NCBI GenBank assembly: GCA_964565375.1
Contig: CAZMEV010000002.1
Coordinates: forward strand, 1-64,000
DNA: 64,000 nucleotides
DNA from: SLAN01 sp964565375
Lineage (GTDB): Bacteria; Spirochaetota; Spirochaetia; DSM-27196; SKKC01
Reading direction: 5' to 3'
The notes below the pieces were generated by a model, which saw only the letters and a program-made list of their open reading frames with translations, did no database searches and was not told the origin of the DNA. Positions 45,864 through 53,921 of this stretch are shown piece by piece. A program made the position numbers and the translations under genes. Each line of letters starts with the position of its first letter. Position 1 is the first letter of the stretch.

Positions 45864-46973
45864 TCAAGCGCTCCCGCCGATTCGCACTGTCTGCTGATAC
45901 CGTGCCATAAATGCTGTGTCGATATGGTTCTTCATCCGGAAGGCTGCCCGGCCGTATAGCGTCCAGCGGCCGCGAAAGAGAAGTCCGCGACCGTAGCCCA
46001 GATTGAACCCGCCCAGATACTTGTGCCGACCGGTAAATCGCACCAGCGACCCGGGGTCACCGGAGTGCGATTCTCCGGTTGCGGTACGACGGAGATTGGA
46101 CAGAAGCACCGGCTGCATGCGAACCGCATAAACCCCCACTCTATCGAGTGGTGACTCATCCATAGTCGAACAATCCCCCACCGCGAATACATTTTCCAAT
46201 CCCTTTGCGCGCAGATAGTCATCGGTAACTACACCACCGTCTTCGGCCAGCGGCAGTCCAAAGCGCCCGAGGATGCGTGGAGGCCGAATGCCGGATGCTG
46301 CAAGGAGGAAATCCGCATCGATACTCTCGGGAGCAACCCTGTGACCGCGATGAATCCGCACCCCCGCGCGAGACAGCGAGGATTCAACGTATCGCTCCCG
46401 TCGACCGCGGACATTGCCAAGCGGAGCGTTGCCTGTGTACAGGTCCACCCTTCGCCGGACGACCCGCAGCGAATCGAGCAGATGCGCTGAGTTGGCTGCC
46501 AGTTCCACTCCTCCGGGACCGCCCCCGATAACCGCAATACTGATTTTCGCATTGCGACGACTGTGAAGTTCAATGGCCCGGCGGGCTTCCCCGAGGTTGC
46601 TTATCGGCTTCACGGGAAAGCGGCCGTAACCATCAACCTCCAGAATCGACTCGCTTCCGAGGTTAAGACTCATGACGTCATAGTCGAGCGTATCCCCTTC
46701 CTCGAGACTGATTACCTGCTCGACCGGATCCACCGCGACAACCCGGTCGCGAACGAACACTCCCCCCGCCTGTTCCATCAATGCCGCCGCGGGAAGGAGC
46801 ACGTCGGCGGGTGAATACACACCGGAAAGCAGGCCGGGACCCATCCCGGAGTAGGGGTGCGAGCGTTCAGGATTAACGAGCACCACCTCGATTCCGGCGT
46901 CGATGAACTCTCGGGCCTTCAGGGCGAGTTCAATGTGGGTATGTCCGGCTCCGACGAGCACAACTCTCTTCAT
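45864..46973 (-). CDS. NDH-2-like FAD-dependent oxidoreductase (TIGR03169-like)
   Basis: A 369-residue pyridine-nucleotide-disulfide-type flavoprotein. The FAD loop VVLVGAGHTHIELALKA carries the GHTH sequence typical of the group that is fused to SelD in some bacteria. A second dinucleotide site is IAVIGGGPGGVELAAN, and the FAD-binding NVFAVGDCST comes near the C-terminus. There is no redox CxxC pair. Relatives include NADH:quinone oxidoreductases. No selD gene is present in the window. Confidence 0.85.
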   Translation of the reverse strand: MKRVVLVGAGHTHIELALKAREFIDAGIEVVLVNPERSHPYSGMGPGLLSGVYSPADVLLPAAALMEQAGGVFVRDRVVAVDPVEQVISLEEGDTLDYDVMSLNLGSESILEVDGYGRFPVKPISNLGEARRAIELHSRRNAKISIAVIGGGPGGVELAANSAHLLDSLRVVRRRVDLYTGNAPLGNVRGRRERYVESSLSRAGVRIHRGHRVAPESIDADFLLAASGIRPPRILGRFGLPLAEDGGVVTDDYLRAKGLENVFAVGDCSTMDESPLDRVGVYAVRMQPVLLSNLRRTATGESHSGDPGSLVRFTGRHKYLGGFNLGYGRGLLFRGRWTLYGRAAFRMKNHIDTAFMARYQQTVRIGGSA

Positions 46974-47022
46974 AACGGTGAGCTTATATGCTGTTTTCTA
47001 CATTTTTCAACAGTACTCGCGG

Positions 47023-47225
47023 CCCAGCGGCGGTACCTCCAGCCCAGCGGCGGTACCTCCAGCCCAGCGGCGGNNNNNNNNNNNNNNNNNNNNNNNNNNN
47101 NNNNNNNNNNNNNNNNNNNNNNNNNNNNNNNNNNNNNNNNNNNNNNNNNNNNNNNNNNNNNNNNNNNNNNNNNGCCCAGCGGCGGTACCTCCAGCCCAGC
47201 GGCGGTACCTCCAGCCCAGCGGCGG
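47023..47225. repeat. 20-bp tandem repeat array containing an assembly gap
   Basis: The unit is CAGCGGCGGTACCTCCAGCC, period 20, with about 2.5 perfect copies on each side of 100 N (47074-47173). It lies in the 364-base space 46974-47337. The remainder, 47226-47337, shows a degenerate duplication around GGCCGG and CACACGGC and no gene. Confidence 0.9.
47074..47173. other. Assembly gap of 100 N
   Basis: Exactly 100 undetermined bases flanked on both sides by the same 20-bp repeat. Confidence 0.98.
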
Positions 47226-47337
47226 ACAGGGTGACACGCACGGCAGGACTGGCCGGCGCGGTTCACGGCGCACACAGCCGCAGTAGTGGCCGGTGTGGTT
47301 CGCTACGCACACGGCGGCAGGATCACTTCGGCTGCTG

Positions 47338-47787
47338 TTACACCGTTCCGAGACTTAAGTCACCATGAAGCTTGAACAGGTGGCCGTCGCGGCTGACCTG
47401 AAGGTCCCTGTCGGGAAAGTACCGGGGAAGCAGTTGCTGTATTCTCTGTGCGGCGACCTCGTCGATTTCCTCTTCAACGTCGTCGGGGACTTCCTCAAGG
47501 GTTACGATCCGGAACTCAAGCACATAGCCACGGCCATGGTCAGACCCGTAACCGGCGGAAAAATTTGCGCTCACACTGAACAGCCCGGAAGCAGCTTTAT
47601 TGGCCGTTGCCCCGCGCGGCGCCCTTGCAGGATGAAGCCGATAGTCGCCCCCATACTGGTCCTCGAGGTAATCATCAACCTCATCGAGAAGCTTTTTGAG
47701 CGTATCGAGAAAGCGCTGTAACTTGTGGTGCTGCACCGTCCTCACCTCATCGTGCCGATTATCGTACGTCAGTTGCAGGATTTTCAC
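47338..47787 (-). CDS. Hypothetical protein, 149 residues
   Basis: A soluble protein of unrecognised family. The N-terminal helix VQHHKLQRFLDTLKKLLDEVDDYLEDQY is followed by SVSANFSAGYGSDHGRGYVLEFRIVTL and an acidic helix (EEVPDDVEEEIDEV). The end, YFPDRDLQVSRDGHLFKLHG, is strand-like. There is no membrane segment. It is divergent from the FabD-like gene, with 41 bases between. Base usage matches its neighbours, and the frame is clean over its full length, supporting a real gene. Confidence 0.65.
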   Translation of the reverse strand: MKILQLTYDNRHDEVRTVQHHKLQRFLDTLKKLLDEVDDYLEDQYGGDYRLHPARAPRGATANKAASGLFSVSANFSAGYGSDHGRGYVLEFRIVTLEEVPDDVEEEIDEVAAQRIQQLLPRYFPDRDLQVSRDGHLFKLHGDLSLGTV

Positions 47788-47828
47788 AGACGAATTACGA
47801 TTTTAATGTAATACTTGTTGTCAAACAT

Positions 47829-48974
47829 ATGAGTCATAAACATCCGTTCGGGACTCCGTCGACATCCGCAATTGCATTCCGAGGATACAATACGAAAAAC
47901 CTCGGGCGAACCCCCGAATTGCTTCGTCATCCGGTTTTCGGTGGTACCGTCGAACGCTATCTCGCAGAGGCATCGGAGGTATTCAGCGACACGCTGAACC
48001 GTCGCTGTGATCTTGTTACGCGGGTCCGGGAGGAACAGGAAACAACCGTCGAGACCTACGCAGAAGCTATTGCACTTATTATCGCAATGGAGATATGCCA
48101 GCTCGAGCTGCTTCGACAGTTCTTCGGGATCGAATACCGGGGCGCACGGATGAGTATGGGCTTCAGCCTCGGCGAAGTTGCAGCCCTCTGTGCCAACGGT
48201 GTGTTCCCCTGGCGGCAGGGGATGCAGATCCCCCTTTCGCTCGCTGAGGACTGCGCGGAACTCGCCGACGACACCACTCTCGGCGTGCTTTTTTCCCGCA
48301 AGCCGACGCTTCCGGCGGATCAGGTGGAAAAACTGTGCCTTCGCATTACCTCCGAAGGCAAGGGAGTTGTGGCGGTATCCGCTCACCTCGCCCCGAACAC
48401 CTGCCTGATCATAGGACAGGGAAATACGCTCGACAGATTTCGTGATCTCATGAAGGAGTACTTGCCGCATAAGGCTACGCTTCGCAAAAACACCGATATC
48501 TGGCCTCCACTGCACACGCCGATCGTGTGGGAGAAATACATCGCTGAGCGCTGCGGCTTTCTACTGCACACACTGCCCGGCGGCTTTCTCCCTCCGCAAC
48601 CACCGATCCTCTCGATGGTGACCGGCGACTTCAGCTATAACGATTACAATGCCCGGCGAGTCATCCGCGAATGGACGTATAAGCCGCAGCAGGTCTGGTC
48701 GGTTGTAAGCCGCACACTTGAAATCGGCATAGAAACCGTGGTGCATGTCGGACCACAGCCGAACATCCTGCCGTCAACCTATTCCCGACTCGGCGAGAAC
48801 GTCATTCAACAAATGAACAGCAGTCTTGGAACCCGCACCCTGTCGAAGGTCCGGCCGTGGCTTCAGGGGCTGCTTCCGAAACAGACCGCACTCCTCCGTG
48901 CCCCAATGGTACAGCAGATTATCCTTGAAGACTGGCTGCTCGATTCAAAGGCTACCCAGGACATGAATCGATAA
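47829..48974 (+). CDS. FabD-like acyltransferase
   Basis: A 381-residue protein with the malonyl-CoA:ACP transacylase fold. The nucleophile elbow is MGFSLGEVAAL, where Ser replaces none of the needed residues but the usual His before it (GHSxGE) is Phe. The catalytic histidine is in PPLHTPIVW, and the C-terminal HVGPQPNIL resembles the family's HVGPGxVL. It is about 70 residues longer than standard FabD, with an N-terminal extension and a C-terminal tail. No other fatty-acid synthesis genes are adjacent, so it may be a specialised acyltransferase. Confidence 0.75.
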   Translation: MSHKHPFGTPSTSAIAFRGYNTKNLGRTPELLRHPVFGGTVERYLAEASEVFSDTLNRRCDLVTRVREEQETTVETYAEAIALIIAMEICQLELLRQFFGIEYRGARMSMGFSLGEVAALCANGVFPWRQGMQIPLSLAEDCAELADDTTLGVLFSRKPTLPADQVEKLCLRITSEGKGVVAVSAHLAPNTCLIIGQGNTLDRFRDLMKEYLPHKATLRKNTDIWPPLHTPIVWEKYIAERCGFLLHTLPGGFLPPQPPILSMVTGDFSYNDYNARRVIREWTYKPQQVWSVVSRTLEIGIETVVHVGPQPNILPSTYSRLGENVIQQMNSSLGTRTLSKVRPWLQGLLPKQTALLRAPMVQQIILEDWLLDSKATQDMNR

Positions 48975-49035
48975 GTCGGCGGCTGATGCGCCATGCCGTG
49001 TTTGCATCAACCGGCGACCACGCCGCGGTATCCTT

Positions 49036-49136
49036 ATCAGCCCCGGGATCAGGCTTCCTGAGTATTCGCCCTGAGTGTTCGCCCTGTGCCACATCAATCA
49101 GCCCCGGGATCAGGCTTACGTGTGTTCGCCCTCTGC
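49036..49136. repeat. Imperfect 61-bp duplication across the avtA stop codon
   Basis: ATCAGCCCCGGGATCAGGCT occurs at 49036 and again at 49097. Each copy is followed by GTGTTCGCCCT and TGCCAC; the first has an extra internal piece. The second copy contains the aminotransferase stop (49116-49118) and its last codons. Confidence 0.75.
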
Positions 49137-50384
49137 CACCGCGCGTGCGGCCTCCTCACCGATAATCCGAATGCCGGTGCGCACATCCTCGTCGGCCATG
49201 CCGAAGTTAATACGGATGCACTCATCCCGATGTGACCAGGCCTCGTCGAACCCGAAGAAAAAGTAGGTCCCGGGCACGACAATGGTGTTGCGCTGTTTCA
49301 GCCGTTCGTACAGCTGTTGCGTGGTTATCGGGAGATTGCGGAACCAGATCCACAGGAACAGCGATCCTTCGCTCTTGTGAACCGCATAGTCGACCGACTC
49401 GTCGAACGAGCTGTAAATGTAATCAAGCGCCCGTTTCGATTTCTCCTCATAGAACGGCCGGACTGTCGAGCGTGACAGCTCGAGAATCTCCCCCGATTCA
49501 ACAAGGGGTGTCACGAGGTGCTGACCGACGCTGCCGTTGGAAAGGCTCAGAATTGCATTGCAGGAGGACAGCGCCTCTATCATCTCCTCGCCGGCAATTA
49601 CAATACCGGTTCGTGTCGCGGGAAGTCCGATCTTCGACAGACTCATAGTGAGGATGATGTTTTCATTCCACACGGGGGTCGCATCTTCGAAAATCATCCC
49701 CGGAAACGGCACGCCGTAGGCGTTGTCTATAATCAGAGGAATGCCGGCGTCACGCGCTATTCGATCAAGTCCTTCGAGTTCCCGGTCGGTAATGACATTG
49801 CCGGTCGGATTGGTCGGTCGAGAGACACAGATCGCCGCGACGTCATCATCAACGGTCAGGTGGTTGAAATCCACATGGTACTTGAACGTGTGCTCGTCAA
49901 TGAGTTCGATATCCGCCGGAACCGAGCGAAAATCTTCGCTGCGAATGCTCTGGTCGGCATACCCGATATACTCCGGCGTCAGGGGAAAGAGGATACGCCG
50001 GTGAACGCCATCTTCATCCGGACCGGCGAGCATATTAAAGAGCAGGAAGAAACTTGTCTGGCTGCCGTTGGTTATGGCGATATTGCGCTCTGAAATATCC
50101 CACCCGTATTCGCTGCGCAACAGCCGCGCCAGTGCGCTGAGAAACTCGCTGTTGCCCTGCGGCGGATCGTAATTCGCCAGCATTCGTTCGAGGTCACCCT
50201 CGCGCCCCATAACCTCTTCCATGCGGCGCCGCCATACAGCGTTAACTTCCGGAATATGTGCGGGATTTCCGCCACCGAGCATGTACTTGTGCTCACTTCC
50301 ACCCATCGCATGGCCGAGATCGTCCATGAGCTGAAGGATCCCCGTGCGTGCGGTGAACTTGCGCCCGAACTCAGATAGTTTCAT
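49116..50384 (-). CDS. Valine-pyruvate aminotransferase (AvtA-like)
   Basis: A 422-residue fold-type I PLP aminotransferase. The N-terminus FGRKFTARTGILQLMDDLG and MLGGGNPAHIPEV are characteristic of AvtA. NYDPPQGNSEFLSALARLL, TNGSQTSFFLLFNM and the lysine region TMSLSKIGLPATRTG follow. AvtA transfers amino groups between valine or alanine and the matching keto acids. It lies on the minus strand with cysM about 195 bases upstream, separated by a repeat array. Confidence 0.9.
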   Translation of the reverse strand: MKLSEFGRKFTARTGILQLMDDLGHAMGGSEHKYMLGGGNPAHIPEVNAVWRRRMEEVMGREGDLERMLANYDPPQGNSEFLSALARLLRSEYGWDISERNIAITNGSQTSFFLLFNMLAGPDEDGVHRRILFPLTPEYIGYADQSIRSEDFRSVPADIELIDEHTFKYHVDFNHLTVDDDVAAICVSRPTNPTGNVITDRELEGLDRIARDAGIPLIIDNAYGVPFPGMIFEDATPVWNENIILTMSLSKIGLPATRTGIVIAGEEMIEALSSCNAILSLSNGSVGQHLVTPLVESGEILELSRSTVRPFYEEKSKRALDYIYSSFDESVDYAVHKSEGSLFLWIWFRNLPITTQQLYERLKQRNTIVVPGTYFFFGFDEAWSHRDECIRINFGMADEDVRTGIRIIGEEAARAVAEGEHT

Positions 50385-50425
50385 AGATTCGCTAATGTAC
50401 TAGATCGGGCCGGGTAACGAAACAC

Positions 50426-50545
50426 CGGGTAGGGATTTCTGCGTGAGGCGATATCCGCCCCACGCCGGGTAGGATTTCTGGGTGAGGCAAAACGCGCCCC
50501 ACGCCGCGTACGGATTTCTGCGCGAGGCGATAGCTACCGCGCCCC
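50426..50545. repeat. Degenerate 40-bp tandem repeat, three copies
   Basis: Three units open CCGGGTAGG or CCGCGTACGG, then GATTTCTG, GAGGC and GCCCCACG or GCCCCGG. They start at about 50426, 50466 and 50505. They fill most of the space between avtA and cysM. Confidence 0.8.
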
Positions 50546-50579
50546 GGCCAGATACTCAAGACAACAGCCGGCGGCGTGT

Positions 50580-51479
50580 TCAGCGGAACACACCGGTCGA
50601 AAGATAGCGGTCACCACGGTCGCAGATAATGACCACAATAACAGCGTCGGTTACCCCATCTGCCTCGAGGTCACGAGCCAGGTCAACGGCCGCCGCGACG
50701 TTGCCTCCCGAGGAAATACCGGCAAATATTCCTTCCTTGGTGGCAAGCTCCCGAGTCGTCTCTTCCGCCCTTTTGGAATCCATCTCACGGGTCGTATCCA
50801 GACGACCGGGATCAAAGATTCTGGGTTGATACTCAACCGGCCACGCCCGGATTCCCGGAATTCCGCCTGCTTCGTCGGGACGAACTCCCACAATCTGAAT
50901 ATTCCCGTTCTGCTCTTTAAGGTACCGGGATGTACCCATGAGCGTACCGGTCGTACCGGTTGAAGCTACGAAATGTGTCAGTTTGCCGCCGGTATCCTTC
51001 CAGATCTCGGGACCGGTGCCCTCATAATGCGACAGCGGATTGTCGGGATTCGAAAACTGGTCGAGAATCACTCCCTGCCCTTCCGACTCCATCTGCCGTG
51101 CGGCGTCGATCGCACCTTCCATACTTCCCTGCTTCGAGGTCAATATGAGCTCGGCACCGAACGCCCGCATGACCGCCCGGCGCTCCGCACTCATGTGTTC
51201 CGGCATAATGATTTTCATGGTATAGCCCATTGTCGAGGCCACCATCGCAAGCGCTATTCCCGTATTACCGCTTGTTGCCTCGATGAGTGAATCACCAGGT
51301 TTGATCCGGCCGGACTTCTGCGCGTTTTTTACCATCCAGTAGGCCGGGCGATCCTTCACCGATCCGGCCGGATTGTTGCCTTCCAGCTTGCACAGCACCG
51401 TGTTCGGACCATCGTACAGGCGCCGCAGCTTTACCAACGGGGTTCCCCCGATGCATTGTTCGAGTGTGTATGCATTCAT
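50580..51479 (-). CDS. cysM: Cysteine synthase B (CysM-like)
   Basis: A 299-residue PLP enzyme making cysteine from O-acetylserine and sulfide or thiosulfate. The PLP lysine is K42 in NNPAGSVKDRPAYWM, and the substrate loop is EATSGNTGIALAMVA. KIIMPEHMSAERRAVMRAFG and the C-terminal GISSGGNVAAAVDLARDL complete the family pattern. The short form without a regulatory domain and the RPAYWM segment favour CysM over CysK. It is divergent from the OsmC-MetZ pair across 71 bases. Confidence 0.9.
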   Translation of the reverse strand: MNAYTLEQCIGGTPLVKLRRLYDGPNTVLCKLEGNNPAGSVKDRPAYWMVKNAQKSGRIKPGDSLIEATSGNTGIALAMVASTMGYTMKIIMPEHMSAERRAVMRAFGAELILTSKQGSMEGAIDAARQMESEGQGVILDQFSNPDNPLSHYEGTGPEIWKDTGGKLTHFVASTGTTGTLMGTSRYLKEQNGNIQIVGVRPDEAGGIPGIRAWPVEYQPRIFDPGRLDTTREMDSKRAEETTRELATKEGIFAGISSGGNVAAAVDLARDLEADGVTDAVIVVIICDRGDRYLSTGVFR

Positions 51480-51503
51480 TGCTTGTCGTACCTCCGGTTT
51501 CTC

Positions 51504-51521
51504 AAGTAAGCTGAGTTACTT
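51504..51521. promoter_or_regulatory. Inverted repeat between divergent sulfur genes
   Basis: AAGTAA (51504-51509) and TTACTT (51516-51521) are separated by six bases, and an extra ACTT follows. The site lies in the 71-base space between cysM and the osmC-metZ pair, in an AT-rich patch unlike the surrounding DNA. A shared operator is an inference. Confidence 0.5.
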
Positions 51522-51550
51522 ACTTAATTATACAAAAAAGGATATCACAG

Positions 51551-51982
51551 ATGACAGTACATTTGCAGAGGGTAAATGCGGCCGCACACTTAGAAGCGAA
51601 AAACGCTGACGGTAACACTGTTCACATAGATGGGGCTGCCGCCATTGGCGGGCAGAAAGCCGGTTTTCGACCTATGGAAGTCCTGCTGGCGGCGGTCGGA
51701 AGCTGCGCGAGCATGGATCTTGTGGCAATTCTTACCAAGCAACGCCAGACGCTCCATGACCTGTCGGTTCGGGTCGAGGGAACCCGGAAGGAAGGAGATG
51801 CACCGCACCCGTTCACCGCCATTCACGTACATTTCGATCTGAAAGGGGTAATCGATGAAAAACGCGCCGAACGGGCGGTTTCACTTTCGGTCGACAAGTA
51901 CTGTTCAGTGAAGGAATCGCTCGACCCGAATATTGAAGTAACCCATTCGTTCACAGTGGAGCAGCAGGACCATGACGGATAA
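51551..51982 (+). CDS. OsmC-family peroxiredoxin-like protein
   Basis: A 143-residue OsmC/Ohr-fold protein. Both redox cysteines are present: C52 in LLAAVGSCASMDLVAIL and C118 in SVDKYCSVKESL. Family members reduce organic hydroperoxides or act on persulfides. AAAAAGGAT precedes ATG 51551. Its stop overlaps the start of metZ by 11 bases, so it belongs to sulfur metabolism here, and protection from reactive sulfur or peroxides is plausible. Confidence 0.88.
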   Translation: MTVHLQRVNAAAHLEAKNADGNTVHIDGAAAIGGQKAGFRPMEVLLAAVGSCASMDLVAILTKQRQTLHDLSVRVEGTRKEGDAPHPFTAIHVHFDLKGVIDEKRAERAVSLSVDKYCSVKESLDPNIEVTHSFTVEQQDHDG

Positions 51983-53189
51983 CACGAACGAGAACACAAA
52001 TGGTAAACGGCCGGCATCTGAAGGCTTCGAAACGAACGCAATACGGAACCAGGCCGCGAGAAGCGAGCACCGTGAACACGCCCAGCCGGTCTATCTCACC
52101 TCGAGTTTTGTCTTCAACAGCGCCGAACACGCGCGTGCCCTGTTCAACCGGGAGGAAGAGGGAGCGGTCTATTCCCGCTACAGCAACCCGAACACAGACG
52201 AATTCGTTTCGAGGCTCGCTGCTATGGAGCACTGCGAAACGGGCGTAGCAACCGCCAGCGGCATGGCGGCAATGTTCTCAAGCATGGCGGCATTTCTCAG
52301 CGCAGGAGATCACCTCGTCGCTTCACGCGCGGTTTTCGGCTCTACGCACCAGGTAATCACCGGAATCCTGGCACGCTGGGGCATCGACTACACGTACGTG
52401 GACCCCACCGACACAGATGCATGGAGACGCGCGATCACAGACCGCACGAAAATGCTCTTCGTTGAAACGCCGTCAAACCCCGGGCTCGATCTTGTCGACC
52501 TTGCATTTCTCGGCTCGCTTGCACAGGAGCACGGCATACTCCTGAATGTCGATAACTGTTTTGCTACCCCGTACCTGCAGAACCCGGCAGACTTCGGCGC
52601 TCACCTCATTACGCACTCGGCAACCAAGTTCATAGACGGGCAGGGACGTGTGCTTGCCGGGGCAATTCTCGGTTCAATTGAGCACATCGACACGGTACAG
52701 TCGTTCACCCGCCACTCCGGCCCGGCGCTCTCTCCGTTCAATGCATGGGTAGTCTCGAGGAGCCTTGAAACGCTGTCGGTGCGCATGGACCGCCATGTGG
52801 CCAATGCGGAGGCGCTCGCCCGCCACCTCGAGTCCCATCCGGCAATCGAGCAGGTGCGCTATCCGTTCCTCGAATCACACCCGCAGGTGGATCTGGCGAA
52901 ACGGCAGATGCGCGGCGGCGGGGGAATTGTTACGTTCCAGGTGAAAGGCGGTGTCTCCGGTGGCATGCAGTTTCTCAACGCCCTTCAGATGATAAGTTTA
53001 AGCTCCAATCTCGGTGACACCCGGTCAATTGCAACACACCCTGCTTCGACCACTCACTCCAAGTTGAGCGAGGAAGAGCGGCAGGCGGTCTCCATAACGC
53101 CGGGGCTCGTGCGTATTTCAGTCGGCCTGGAATCGCTCGACGACATTATCGCTGACGTCGATCAGGCGCTCGAGTCGCTTTCCCGGTAG
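51972..53189 (+). CDS. metZ: O-succinylhomoserine sulfhydrylase (MetZ-like)
   Basis: A 405-residue Cys/Met-metabolism PLP enzyme. FETNAIRNQAARSEHREHAQPVYLTSSF at the N-terminus, YSRYSNPNTDEFVSRLAAME and the PLP lysine region THSATKFIDGQGRVLAGAI are typical of MetZ. It would make homocysteine from O-succinyl- or O-acetylhomoserine and sulfide. It overlaps osmC by 11 bases. A 7-bp inverted repeat follows 17 bases after its stop. The rhodopsin gene begins 54 bases downstream. Confidence 0.92.
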   Translation: MTDNTNENTNGKRPASEGFETNAIRNQAARSEHREHAQPVYLTSSFVFNSAEHARALFNREEEGAVYSRYSNPNTDEFVSRLAAMEHCETGVATASGMAAMFSSMAAFLSAGDHLVASRAVFGSTHQVITGILARWGIDYTYVDPTDTDAWRRAITDRTKMLFVETPSNPGLDLVDLAFLGSLAQEHGILLNVDNCFATPYLQNPADFGAHLITHSATKFIDGQGRVLAGAILGSIEHIDTVQSFTRHSGPALSPFNAWVVSRSLETLSVRMDRHVANAEALARHLESHPAIEQVRYPFLESHPQVDLAKRQMRGGGGIVTFQVKGGVSGGMQFLNALQMISLSSNLGDTRSIATHPASTTHSKLSEEERQAVSITPGLVRISVGLESLDDIIADVDQALESLSR

Positions 53190-53206
53190 ACACTGGTTCG
53201 GGTGCT

Positions 53207-53243
53207 CGTTGGCAAACGCCAACGCTCGCCTTATATTGGGGAT
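53207..53243 (+). promoter_or_regulatory. Promoter with inverted repeat, likely leaderless
   Basis: CGTTGGC (53207-53213) and GCCAACG (53218-53224) form a 7-bp inverted repeat that covers the -35 TTGGCA (53209-53214). TATATT (53232-53237) lies exactly 17 bases after it. The expected start of transcription coincides with the ATG at 53244. The repeat could be an operator or an RNA hairpin ending metZ. Confidence 0.55.
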
Positions 53244-53879
53244 ATGGCAAGCGCTGCAATCGCCGGAATGGTACTCTTCGTCCTGTCGTCGGTGTATTTC
53301 GCAATAACGTGGAAGCGCGATTTCAACACTGCGCTCCTCGTCAGCGTGGTGACCCTTCTTTCGTACGTGCTCCTGCTTGAAGGATCGTTCGCTACCATAT
53401 CGCCCGACGGACAACCACAATTCTTTCCACGATGGATTCTGTACGGCGTAAGTCACGCGCTTATCGCCTACCAGATGACACGCCTCCTGGGAAAACGCCG
53501 GGAAGAGCGCGCATTTCTGATCTTTCTCATTACGGTCGTCATGGCAACCTTCGCACTCGCCTCGCATTTTCGCGGGGAGTGGATGACCGCATTTTTCGTT
53601 ATCGGGGCAATCCTGCACATTGGCTTTGCCGGTCGCATGCTTCGCACTGTTTCTGAGTATCGCGGTGTCGTGGCCAACTATCTGTGGCTCGGCTGGAGCG
53701 CCTTTCCAATCGTGTTTCTGATCTCACCGGAAGGTATCGCGGCGGTCAGCATCACGATAGCAGCCTGGCTCTACCTGCTCTTCGACGTAATCACGAAGAT
53801 TGTTTTTTATATTGATGTTTCCCGCCGGCTGCGGCATCACCCGGAACCCGGAAGCCATCACAACCAGACGCAGCCGTAG
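53244..53879 (+). CDS. Microbial (type 1) rhodopsin, atypical helix-C motif
   Basis: A 211-residue protein with seven hydrophobic helices (about 5-22, 29-47, 62-83, 88-107, 112-134, 141-161, 165-192). From W151 to K185 it aligns without gaps to bacteriorhodopsin W182-K216. WSAFPIVFLISPEG matches WSAYPVVWLIGSEG, and LFDVITK matches VLDVSAK. The retinal lysine is therefore K185, and the helix-G counterion is D181; F154, P155, F158 and E163 match Y185, P186, W189 and E194. In helix C, R63 matches R82, but the D85-T89-D96 positions are L66-S70-Q77, and W86 and T90 are Y67 and H71. E204 is A173. It should bind retinal, but it lacks the proton acceptor and donor of outward pumps. ATG 53244 is chosen over an upstream GTG (53202). 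No retinal-forming oxygenase lies nearby. Confidence 0.87.
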   Translation: MASAAIAGMVLFVLSSVYFAITWKRDFNTALLVSVVTLLSYVLLLEGSFATISPDGQPQFFPRWILYGVSHALIAYQMTRLLGKRREERAFLIFLITVVMATFALASHFRGEWMTAFFVIGAILHIGFAGRMLRTVSEYRGVVANYLWLGWSAFPIVFLISPEGIAAVSITIAAWLYLLFDVITKIVFYIDVSRRLRHHPEPGSHHNQTQP

Positions 53880-53921
53880 CGCGTCTGATAAGAGAATGGC
53901 CGGCCGAACGGTCGCCGGCCC

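Noticed and set aside
53202..53243. Upstream GTG start for the rhodopsin, adding 14 residues
   Set aside because: It would place the start inside the inverted repeat and promoter; the added residues are hydrophilic and not expected before helix A.
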